Below, piece after piece: positions 18,224 to 24,609 of a stretch of DNA of 52,182 nt. Positions within the stretch are counted from its first letter, which is position 1, and each line of letters opens with the position of its first letter. A model generated the notes under the pieces. That model saw nothing but the letters and a program-made list of their open reading frames with translations. It was not told the DNA's origin and made no database searches. The translations under genes were made by a program, and so were the position numbers. Source of the stretch: Bacteroidales bacterium (GTDB taxonomy: Bacteria > Bacteroidota > Bacteroidia > Bacteroidales > UBA12077). The stretch covers positions 1-52,182 of the forward strand of contig WTBR01000137.1 in NCBI GenBank assembly GCA_013138975.1, read 5' to 3'.

Positions 18224-19406
18224 CTTTTAAATTAAAAAACTCAACTGTTGCCTGTTTGCCGGAATCAATACCTTCTAACAGATCCATAAACATTTTCTCA
18301 ATTTCGGCTTTGGTAATATCTCTACCTCCTAAACCTCCAATAAAGTTTTTCTTAAATACAGATGCATTTGCCTTCGAAAGAGCCGAATTCACATTCGTAT
18401 AAATTGTTCCTTCGTATCCAAACGAAATATCCTTATCGATAACTCCAATCGCTTTTACTTTTCTGCTTAATTCCATGATTTCTTTTTCAGGGAAAGGACG
18501 CATATAACGAATTTTCAGAATACCAACTTTTAAACCTTTAGCTCTTAGCTGCTTTGCAACTACTCGAACAGTTCCTGTAATACTTCCTAAAGTAACCAAA
18601 ACTGCATCGGCATCATCACACATGATTTCTTCGACCATTCCTTTGTAATATCTGCCAAACTGTTCACCAAAATCTTGATCCGTTTTCTCGATAACATCAA
18701 TAGAATCAAACATCGCTTTATTTTGCTGATATTTAAATTCAGTATTATCATCAGGTTGAGAGCTGAAAGCCATATTTTTAGGATTTTCAAAACTCATTTT
18801 GTTAGGAGTATCAAATTTTGGTAAAAACATATCTACCATTTCCTGCTCAGGAATCTCAACCATCTCGTAAGTATGAGTTAAGATAAATCCATCAAGGTTA
18901 ACCATCATAGGAGTTAAAACCTTAGCATGTTCAGCAATTTTATAGGCCTGAATAATCATATCTAAAGCTTCCTGTGCATCTTCAACATAAACTTGAATCC
19001 ATCCCGAATCAAGTAAAGAAAGTGAATCGCGCTGATCGCCATAAATACTCCAAGGCAAAGCTACCGATCGGTTTGCGTTCATCATTACTATAGGATAACG
19101 ACCACCACTTGCATAGTGCATAGCTTCTGCCATATAAAGTAATCCTTGCGATGAAGTTGCTGTAAACGTTCTGGCACCAACACTACTTGCTCCCATTGCT
19201 GCAGAAAGAGCTGAATGCTCCGATTCAACATGCATATAATCGGCTTCCATTTCACCATTTTCCACCATTTCGGAAAGACGCTCAACAGTAATTGTTTGTG
19301 GTGTAATTGGATACGCAGCAATAACATGTGGGCGAGATAAGCGAGTACCATGAGCTACTGCTTCATCTCCTGATATAAATATATTATTTTTCTTCATTTC
19401 TAACAT
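18207..19406 (-). CDS. porA: 2-oxoacid:ferredoxin oxidoreductase, alpha subunit
   Basis: This 399-residue subunit carries the pyrimidine-binding half of the TPP site. Signatures are FISGDEAVAHGTRLSRPHVIAAYPITPQT, ESEHSALSAAMGASSVGARTFTATSSQG, and RSVALPWSIYGDQRDS. It lies in the gene order gamma, delta, alpha, beta, overlaps porB by 17 bases and follows porD by 9 bases. The ATG at 19404-19406 gives three extra residues before a second ATG; either could be used. The complete set of four short subunits is the ancestral architecture, in contrast to the single fused chain found in many bacteria. Confidence 0.88.
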   Translation of the reverse strand: MLEMKKNNIFISGDEAVAHGTRLSRPHVIAAYPITPQTITVERLSEMVENGEMEADYMHVESEHSALSAAMGASSVGARTFTATSSQGLLYMAEAMHYASGGRYPIVMMNANRSVALPWSIYGDQRDSLSLLDSGWIQVYVEDAQEALDMIIQAYKIAEHAKVLTPMMVNLDGFILTHTYEMVEIPEQEMVDMFLPKFDTPNKMSFENPKNMAFSSQPDDNTEFKYQQNKAMFDSIDVIEKTDQDFGEQFGRYYKGMVEEIMCDDADAVLVTLGSITGTVRVVAKQLRAKGLKVGILKIRYMRPFPEKEIMELSRKVKAIGVIDKDISFGYEGTIYTNVNSALSKANASVFKKNFIGGLGGRDITKAEIEKMFMDLLEGIDSGKQATVEFFNLKVETND

Positions 19407-19415
19407 TTTGTGATT

Positions 19416-19715
19416 TTACAATTCCTCCTTAACCATTGTAATTGCATCTTTTGGACATTCGTGTGCACAAACTCCACATCCTTTACAATAATCGTAATCC
19501 ACATCGATTTCACCATCGTTTTTAATAATGGTTCCGTCAGGACAAACCAAATAGCAAATCAAACAATAGATACATTTTTCGTTGTCAATAATAGGTCTGA
19601 AAGTTCTCCATCCTGCGTTTTTCTCTGCAAGAAATCCTGCTTCGTATTGTGGTCCTACAGGATAATCATCTATATGAGTTGGGCGTTTAAAATCCCTTTT
19701 TATTGGTCTATCCAT
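19416..19715 (-). CDS. porD: 2-oxoacid:ferredoxin oxidoreductase, delta (ferredoxin-like) subunit
   Basis: This 99-residue protein has two complete [4Fe-4S] motifs, CIYCLICYLVCP and CKGCGVCAHECP, which carry electrons from the TPP site to ferredoxin. An N-terminal basic leader (about 45 residues, with ...AGWRTFRPIID) is usual for PorD. It starts two bases after the porC stop and ends 9 bases before porA, so translation of the whole complex is coupled. Confidence 0.9.
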   Translation of the reverse strand: MDRPIKRDFKRPTHIDDYPVGPQYEAGFLAEKNAGWRTFRPIIDNEKCIYCLICYLVCPDGTIIKNDGEIDVDYDYCKGCGVCAHECPKDAITMVKEEL

Positions 19716-19717
19716 AA

Positions 19718-20278
19718 TTAGTTATTTTCTAAAATCAATTCAACTTTACTGCATTCATTATAAGCACGATTTACAATCTCGATGTTCTTATCGATTAATG
19801 ATGGTTTCATTTCGTGACGGATACTATCTAAGGCAGACTCTAAACTTACTAATCCTGAAATTGCTACTAATGCGCCATACATGGCAGTATTTGTTATAGG
19901 TCTTTCAAGAATATCCATAGCAATACCTGTTGCATCAACAGCCAATACTTTATGATTTTTAAGAATTTCGTACCTATTAGGGTTTTTACTATTAATGATA
20001 AAAACAGTTTCATCCTTAATACCCTTTAGCATGGCAGGATTAATTAATGTTTCATCCATTACAACAACGTAATCGCAAGTAATTACTTCGCTTCGATCAT
20101 GTATTTTTTTATCATCAATCTTAGTAAAAGCTAGTACAGGTGCACCACGGCGTTCTGGCCCAAAAGAAGGAAAAGCTAAAGCGTGTTTATCTTGAAACAT
20201 TCCTGCAGCAATTCCTAATAGCCTTGAAGCAGTAAAGCCACCTTGACCACCTCTACCATGCCATCTTATTTCTTTCAT
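19718..20278 (-). CDS. porC: 2-oxoacid:ferredoxin oxidoreductase, gamma subunit
   Basis: This 186-residue subunit begins at ATG 20276-20278 (MKEIRWHGRGGQGGFTASRL), the standard N-terminus of the family. A TTG at 20303-20305 in the same frame would add nine residues, but that TTG is part of the -7 promoter motif TATATTTG, so it cannot be the start. The signature AFPSFGPERRGAPVLAFTKI and the region VVMDETLINPAML are present. It is the first gene of the porCDAB operon, which diverges from an lrp-like gene across 160 bases. Confidence 0.9.
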   Translation of the reverse strand: MKEIRWHGRGGQGGFTASRLLGIAAGMFQDKHALAFPSFGPERRGAPVLAFTKIDDKKIHDRSEVITCDYVVVMDETLINPAMLKGIKDETVFIINSKNPNRYEILKNHKVLAVDATGIAMDILERPITNTAMYGALVAISGLVSLESALDSIRHEMKPSLIDKNIEIVNRAYNECSKVELILENN

Positions 20279-20302
20279 AATGAGTATATTTAATATTTTC
20301 TG

Positions 20303-20310
20303 CAAATATA
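20303..20310 (-). promoter_or_regulatory. -7 promoter element (TATATTTG) of porCDAB
   Basis: On the minus strand the sequence reads TATATTTG, an exact match to TAnnTTTG, 25 bases before the porC ATG. A matching element for the divergent regulator lies 33 bases away on the other strand, so the two promoters share their upstream sequence. Confidence 0.7.
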
Positions 20311-20343
20311 CAACCTACACATATTTCTGTTTGCTTTTTTTCG

Positions 20344-20351
20344 TATATTTG
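20344..20351 (+). promoter_or_regulatory. -7 promoter element (TATATTTG) of the lrp-like gene
   Basis: This exact TAnnTTTG match on the plus strand lies 87 bases before the ATG at 20439, leaving a long 5' leader. The back-to-back arrangement with the porC promoter gives an obvious place for one regulator to control both genes. Confidence 0.6.
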
Positions 20352-20438
20352 GATTATTTATCTGCCATATACAATTTTTAAGGATAAATTATCTACCAAA
20401 CAATATTATCACAACATTTTAAAGATATTTTTTCTGCC

Positions 20439-20897
20439 ATGAATAAACTTGATAACATAGATCACAAAATTTTACGTATTCTTCAAAACGATGGAAGAAT
20501 CACAACAAAAGAATTAGCAAGTAAATTACATCTTACAAATACACCTGTTTATGAACGAGTACGAAAGCTTGAAAAATCTGGAATTATTGAAAAATATGTT
20601 GCCATATTAAATCCTGAAAAACTAAACAGGAATATGGTCTCATTTATTGATGTTAACTTGCAAAAACACACAAAAGAAGCTGTTGACAATTTTAGACAAG
20701 CAGTTTTGACATTTCCAGAAGTAGTAGAGTTTCACAATGTAACAGGAGAATACGACGTACACCTTAAAATCATGGTAAACGACATGGCTGAGTTTAAGAT
20801 ATTTATTGAAGAAAAACTCTCTGGCTTAGATTATGTAAACACATTTCACAGTTCATTTGCTATTTCATCTGAGACTAAAACAGGATTTGATATATAG
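20439..20897 (+). CDS. Lrp/AsnC family transcriptional regulator
   Basis: This 152-residue regulator starts with the Lrp helix-turn-helix (LDNIDHKILRILQNDGRITT, then ELASKLHLTNTPVYERVRKLE). A C-terminal RAM/AsnC ligand domain follows (VVEFHNVTGEYDVHLKIMV, then FHSSFAISSETKTG). The family senses amino acids or related metabolites as oligomers. Divergent placement from porCDAB with overlapping promoters suggests that it controls this 2-oxoacid oxidoreductase, sensibly so if a branched-chain or pyruvate-derived signal is used (inference). The Lrp-type octamer could wrap the 160-base region between them. Confidence 0.88.
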   Translation: MNKLDNIDHKILRILQNDGRITTKELASKLHLTNTPVYERVRKLEKSGIIEKYVAILNPEKLNRNMVSFIDVNLQKHTKEAVDNFRQAVLTFPEVVEFHNVTGEYDVHLKIMVNDMAEFKIFIEEKLSGLDYVNTFHSSFAISSETKTGFDI

Positions 20898-20916
20898 GTG
20901 GCAATATCATTCATAA

Positions 20917-21054
20917 ATAATATTAGGAATAATTGGCTTAATTATTTCCCGACAATTTATTAGAAATCACGATGGTGTATTAAGAATTACTTTAAAACAG
21001 AAAAATGGAACAAGAAGTGAAATATTTTTCCCAATGATTAATTCATTAACTTAG
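20917..21054 (+). pseudogene. C-terminal relic of a histidine kinase ATPase domain
   Basis: Between the Lrp gene and the methyltransferase gene a 45-codon open stretch (in frame after a stop at 20914-20916) ends at TAG 21052-21054. Its translation includes LGIIGLIISRQFI, which corresponds to the G2 box GxGLGLxISR of HATPase_c domains. It continues with NHDGVLRITLKQKNGTRSEI and FFPM, matching the last strands of sensor kinases (usual form GGxxxVxSexgkGTxFxIxlP). No N-box, start or kinase body is present, so this is the tail of a deleted kinase gene. It marks the left edge of an accessory region. Confidence 0.65.
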
Positions 21055-21117
21055 CTAAAAATGTAAAAATCAATATTTGTTAAATATAATCTTACCGGAT
21101 TAACAAAACCAATCAAT

Positions 21118-21774
21118 TTGACAGACATAAAAAATAATCAGCTCACCGGGCAGTGCCCTTTATGCGAACATATAGGTATAAGTTTTTATAAAAGTGAAAA
21201 ACAACACTTTTATACTTGTAACAATTGTTTAGGTATTTATGTTAGACATGATTTAAGACCAACAAAATCAGTAGAAAAAGCAAGATACGAAGAACACAAT
21301 AATGATGTTGAAGATAAACGCTATCAAAATTTTGTTCAGCCAATTGTAAACGATGTAATTAATAATCATGAAGCTCAACAATCCGGACTTGACTATGGGG
21401 CAGGAACAGGACCCGTTATCTCAAATATCCTGCACCAAAAAGGATATAATATTGAATTATTTGATCCTTTTTTTCATCCACACTCTGAGGCATTACGTAA
21501 AAAATATGATTTTATAGTTTGTTGTGAAGTCGTTGAGCATTTTCATAATCCGTACGCTGAATTTGAAAAATTCAAAAAACTTCTAAAGCCAGGTGGTAAA
21601 GTTTATATCATGACGGACATTTACAATGATTCAATTGATTTTAAAAAATGGTATTATAAAAACGACATAACCCATGTTTTTATATACCGTAAAGAGACTT
21701 TGAATTGGATTAAGGAGAATTTAAATTTCACAAATCTTAAAATTGAAAATCGGCTGATTGTATTTAGCACTTAA
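21118..21774 (+). CDS. Zinc-ribbon class I SAM-dependent methyltransferase
   Basis: This 218-residue protein opens with a C4 zinc-ribbon (CPLCEHIG... TCNNCLG) and then a Rossmann methyltransferase fold with motif I LDYGAGTGPVISNIL, CCEVVEHFHNPYAEF and LLKPGGKVYIMTD. This arrangement is seen in C-methyltransferases and poorly characterised methyltransferases of O-antigen or defence islands; the substrate cannot be named. No ATG is available upstream of the zinc ribbon, and the frame opens at TTG 21118, so TTG is the probable start. It lies between a kinase relic and a PutAbiC-like gene, in a region with a patchwork look. Confidence 0.7.
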   Translation: MTDIKNNQLTGQCPLCEHIGISFYKSEKQHFYTCNNCLGIYVRHDLRPTKSVEKARYEEHNNDVEDKRYQNFVQPIVNDVINNHEAQQSGLDYGAGTGPVISNILHQKGYNIELFDPFFHPHSEALRKKYDFIVCCEVVEHFHNPYAEFEKFKKLLKPGGKVYIMTDIYNDSIDFKKWYYKNDITHVFIYRKETLNWIKENLNFTNLKIENRLIVFST

Positions 21775-21784
21775 GTTAGGGTGC
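21775..21784. repeat. Left copy of a 10-bp inverted repeat flanking the PutAbiC gene
   Basis: GTTAGGGTGC follows directly on the TAA of the methyltransferase gene. Its exact complement GCACCCTAAC occurs at 22858-22867, overlapping the stop of the PutAbiC gene. Together they frame a 1,093-base unit with one gene. Confidence 0.5.
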
Positions 21785-21855
21785 ATTAAGCGTAGGAATG
21801 AGAATTCAGTAACTTGACAATGATAAAATCATTAAATTAATTATACTAATATCGA

Positions 21856-22866
21856 ATGAAACTTAGGTATAAAATTTTTATAACAATTACATCAACAGTA
21901 GGTGTGCTTTTTCTTATTCTATACTTATACCACTTTAAAGGTGGGTTTTCACAGACTCATAGTGCTTGGGGTGAATTTGGCTCTTTTTTCGGTGGAATTA
22001 TAAGTCCACTTGTAGCGATATTGGCGTTTATAGCAATTCTTTATAACTTTGAATTGACTAAGGAACAATTTAGTAAAAACTCCAACAATTCAACTTTCTT
22101 TAGTCTTTTAGATTTACACAATAAAAAAGTTTCATCTATTGCCTATCTCACAAAAGATAAGACAGATATATTGAGTTTTCATGCATTTAAGCTTTACAAT
22201 GATGAGTATCAGAAAATTATATCTAAGCATTTAAAACTTTATGCTCGAAATTTAATTTGTAATGATATTGACTCTATTGGATTCAAAGGTTATAATCTAT
22301 TATGGGAAAAATTATCTGGAATAACCAAGGAGTTTAGGAATGAATCAACGTATTGTGGTGACATTAAACAAAATCAAAAAATTAAAGATTATTTTATCAG
22401 GGAAGGTGACACTTGGGAGTTATTAAAGGGTATTATTGGTTCAGAACAAGAAATTTTAAATCAAAAGTCGAAAACATTAGAAGAGATTTCATTAAATTTT
22501 ATGCTTGATACTAATTCAGAGGAAAGAGTGAAATTTTTACAATATGTACATTCCTTATTTTATCAGGAATTCGGACATATTTTAGGACATTATTTCAGAA
22601 ATATACATTATATACTTGAACATATCGATTCAATAAAACCTTCAAAAAATTACGGAAACATTTTTAGAGCTCAGTTATCAAGATATGAATTAGCATTAAT
22701 GTATTACAATTCGTTAAGTATGATGTCGAGTAGTAGACATGTCAAATTACTTAAAAAGTATGATATTTTTAATGGATTGTATTCAAGCGACATTTTTTAT
22801 ACTCCTGACAAGGAAAAAATATTAGATGATTTGAATTTTCGTATAACAATGAAAAACGCACCCTAA
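21856..22866 (+). CDS. Putative phage abortive infection protein (PutAbiC-like)
   Basis: This 336-residue membrane protein has two N-terminal hydrophobic helices (about residues 7-25 and 42-64) joined by SAWGEFGSFFGGIISPLVA. A cytoplasmic domain follows with NNSTFFSLLDLHNKKV. The C-terminal hallmark is HYFRNIHYILEHID and then FRAQLSRYELALMYYNSL. This pattern is what I know as PF16872 (putative phage abortive infection protein). The mechanism of the family is not established. The gene is framed by a 10-bp inverted repeat and has no obvious antitoxin or partner; a methyltransferase precedes it by 82 bases. Family call good, defence role inferred. Confidence 0.75.
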   Translation: MKLRYKIFITITSTVGVLFLILYLYHFKGGFSQTHSAWGEFGSFFGGIISPLVAILAFIAILYNFELTKEQFSKNSNNSTFFSLLDLHNKKVSSIAYLTKDKTDILSFHAFKLYNDEYQKIISKHLKLYARNLICNDIDSIGFKGYNLLWEKLSGITKEFRNESTYCGDIKQNQKIKDYFIREGDTWELLKGIIGSEQEILNQKSKTLEEISLNFMLDTNSEERVKFLQYVHSLFYQEFGHILGHYFRNIHYILEHIDSIKPSKNYGNIFRAQLSRYELALMYYNSLSMMSSSRHVKLLKKYDIFNGLYSSDIFYTPDKEKILDDLNFRITMKNAP

Positions 22867-22867
22867 C
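22858..22867. repeat. Right copy of the 10-bp inverted repeat flanking the PutAbiC gene
   Basis: GCACCCTAAC overlaps the last codon and stop of the PutAbiC gene and is the exact complement of 21775-21784. It is followed by AATAAATAAAGCTAAACGGG, which superficially recalls the left end of an integron attC site, but the canonical 7-base core consensus is not met. Confidence 0.5.
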
Positions 22868-22934
22868 AATAAATAAAGCTAAACGGGCGGTAAATTGCAA
22901 CTGTAAAAGCTTTAGATGCTCGTCAAACCTTATT

Positions 22935-23130
22935 AGTAACGGTAATACCAATTAAATTTCAAAATAAGTTATAAATAAAATGAATTGTTTTTTGCTTAGA
23001 TCATTAGCAAGTCGTACTACGGATTCTCTTCAGAAAAAGCAGAACCTTTTTGCTACTGTATAACAGCCATTACCGGATTTGCTTAATAATTATAAGATCC
23101 GTGCTACGACTATTTAACTAAATTGAATTA
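22935..23130. repeat. Palindromic intergenic repeat (GTGCTACG family)
   Basis: About 200 bases contain imperfect inverted arms AGTCGTACTACGGATTCT (about 23010-23027) and AGATCCGTGCTACGACT (about 23094-23110), flanked further out by AT-rich segments that also pair loosely. A related element with CCGTGCTAAGG and CCGTGGCACGG is found at 41946-42030. It probably belongs to a dispersed repeat family of this genome. Confidence 0.4.
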
Positions 23131-23243
23131 TTTTTTGAAGAAATATAAGTGAAAAAGAGTTTATAAAGCAAAGTATATATCTTTTTGAAAAAATATTCTT
23201 CCATAATTTACATTTTGTAAATTGCATTTTGTAAAACACTTAA

Positions 23244-23483
23244 CATTATGAACAAAATCAACAATGGAAGCTTTTAAAATCAATTGCAATAGAAAATGAA
23301 ATAAATTCCCCTACATCCAAAACATTTATTAGCAAACATAGTTTAGGAAGTCCTGCTACAGTATTACGTTCTTTACTTGCTTTACAAAAAAAAGAGTTGA
23401 TATATATGAACTATGATTCTGAGGGAAAAAAGCAATATTCTGTTTATGATCTGTTTTTAAAACGATGGCTAAACAATATTTAA
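23244..23483 (+). pseudogene. C-terminal relic of an AAA/STAND-type ATPase (winged-helix tail)
   Basis: A 79-codon open stretch after a stop at 23241-23243 ends at TAA 23481-23483. It reads ...NQQWKLLKSIAIEN, SPTSKTFISKHSLGSPATVL, RSLLALQKKELIY and YDLFLKRWL. This is the C-terminal winged helix typical of the PF01637/DUF234-type ATP-binding proteins common in Bacteroidota (usual form QxxLLxAIAxEG...SPTSxxFIxxxxLGSxSSVxxALxxLxxKxLI). The ATPase core and start are missing. It marks the right edge of the accessory region, next to ribE. Confidence 0.65.
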
Positions 23484-23555
23484 AAAAATTATACTTTGCA
23501 AAAACCTTAAATCTTCCTAAATTCGCAGAAATTTAAACACTTAAAAATAAAAATT

Positions 23556-24161
23556 ATGTTTTCAGGTATAGTTGAAGTAGCTGCTGAAGTTGTAAAACTT
23601 GAAAAAGATAAAAGCAATTTACATATAACAATGCGTTGCTCTTTTGCAGATGAATTAAAAATTGATCAAAGTATTGCTCATAATGGAGTATGCTTAACTG
23701 TTGTTAAAATCGATAAAGAAAATAAAACATTTACTGTTACTGCAATTCAGGAAACTTTAGATAAATCGAACCTTGGGTTATTAGAAGTTGGATCTAAAGT
23801 AAATCTTGAGCGTAGCATGAGAATTGATAGTTTACTTGACGGACACATGGTTCAAGGGCATGTTGATCAAACTGCTGTTTGTAAAAACGTTCGCGAAGCT
23901 GACGGAAGCTGGTATTATACTTTCGAATATGATCCAACACTAGAAGATTATATTACTGTTGAAAAAGGATCTGTATCTGTTAATGGTGTTAGTTTAACCG
24001 TTGTTAACTCGCAAGATAAATCTTTCGAAGTAGCAATTATTCCATTTACTTATGATTTAACCAACTTCCATGAGTTTAAACCAGGAACAGTTGTAAACAT
24101 TGAGTTCGATGTTATTGGCAAATATGTTGCACGAATTGTGAGACAGCAATTAAATAAATAA
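23556..24161 (+). CDS. ribE: Riboflavin synthase, alpha subunit
   Basis: This 201-residue enzyme turns two 6,7-dimethyl-8-ribityllumazines into riboflavin plus a pyrimidine. It consists of two lumazine-binding repeats, the first beginning MFSGIVEVAAEV and containing SIAHNGVCLTVVKI, the second with HVDQTA and GSVSVNGVSLTVVNS. The duplicated NGVxLTVV motifs are diagnostic. A sequence TATACTTTGC about 62 bases upstream resembles the -7 promoter. A strong terminator follows, so it is a single-gene unit, not part of a rib operon here. No RFN riboswitch is seen. Confidence 0.95.
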   Translation: MFSGIVEVAAEVVKLEKDKSNLHITMRCSFADELKIDQSIAHNGVCLTVVKIDKENKTFTVTAIQETLDKSNLGLLEVGSKVNLERSMRIDSLLDGHMVQGHVDQTAVCKNVREADGSWYYTFEYDPTLEDYITVEKGSVSVNGVSLTVVNSQDKSFEVAIIPFTYDLTNFHEFKPGTVVNIEFDVIGKYVARIVRQQLNK

Positions 24162-24179
24162 TACAAACATAAAATAATG

Positions 24180-24209
24180 AAAAGCCTCATATTTTATGAG
24201 GCTTTTTTT
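24180..24209 (+). terminator. Rho-independent terminator of ribE
   Basis: Arms AAAAGCCTCAT (24180-24190) and ATGAGGCTTTT (24196-24206) enclose ATTTT, followed by further T. It lies 18 bases past the ribE stop. Confidence 0.92.
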
Positions 24210-24459
24210 ATTTAGTCTTTGCAAGAAAACACCAAATTACTCATAAGTTTAAAAATTTTAAATTTGTGTTCGTGAGCTTCGCAAGGTTCTTCGTAACTCT
24301 CGTTTTGAAAACAGTTACTTCGACAGGCTAAGCAAATGGCATTCACAAAAGAGAACTCCTTGGTTTTCAAAACTTCGAATTCCGATAGCTATCGGAACGT
24401 CTTTGACGCTTTCTTATCAAAGACTTGAAGAAAAGGAAGTTTTCTTGCAGACACTAAAT
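24210..24459. repeat. 250-bp MITE-like element with 21-bp terminal inverted repeats
   Basis: The left end at 24210-24230 (ATTTAGTCTTTGCAAGAAAA plus C) pairs with the right end at 24439-24459 with 19 of 21 positions matching. Inside are an 18-bp perfect palindrome TTCCGATAGCTATCGGAA (24380-24397) and an inner inverted pair GTTTTGAAAAC (near 24304-24314) and GTTTTCAAAAC (near 24363-24373). No coding frame is present. The structure fits a non-autonomous element that landed between ribE and ileS. Confidence 0.6.
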
Positions 24460-24536
24460 AACACAACATTAAGATTTTTAATTAAATAGCGAATTATTAA
24501 AATCAATAAAAAATTGAAGAAGTCATTAATTTTTGA

Positions 24537-24567
24537 TTGCATTTTATTGTACATAACTCTATCTTTG
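24537..24567 (+). promoter_or_regulatory. Promoter of ileS (TTG-N20-TATCTTTG)
   Basis: The -33 TTG (24537-24539) and the -7 TATCTTTG (24560-24567) are separated by 20 bases, the optimal Bacteroidota spacing. The ileS ATG follows 42 bases downstream. No T-box leader is present. Confidence 0.75.
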
Positions 24568-24609
24568 TACGCTTTAAAATATTGTAGTTCATAAAAATAT
24601 AGATTATCG

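Larger units (their letters stand above)
22867..23555. other. 689-bp non-coding stretch with a palindromic repeat and an ATPase relic
   Basis: From left to right it holds the attC-like tail of the PutAbiC unit, then an imperfect inverted repeat (AGTCGTACTACGGATTCT near 23010-23027 against AGATCCGTGCTACGACT near 23094-23110), and then a TTTAC-GTAAA mini-palindrome near 23210. It ends with the relic of an AAA ATPase at 23244-23483 and the ribE leader. No intact gene is present. No FMN riboswitch pattern is seen before ribE. Confidence 0.6.

Noticed and set aside
20279..20305. Upstream TTG start for porC
   Set aside because: That TTG is part of the TATATTTG promoter element, and the family N-terminus begins at the ATG 20278.
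23484..23555. FMN riboswitch before ribE
   Set aside because: The leader is only about 70 bases and shows none of the conserved RFN helices.
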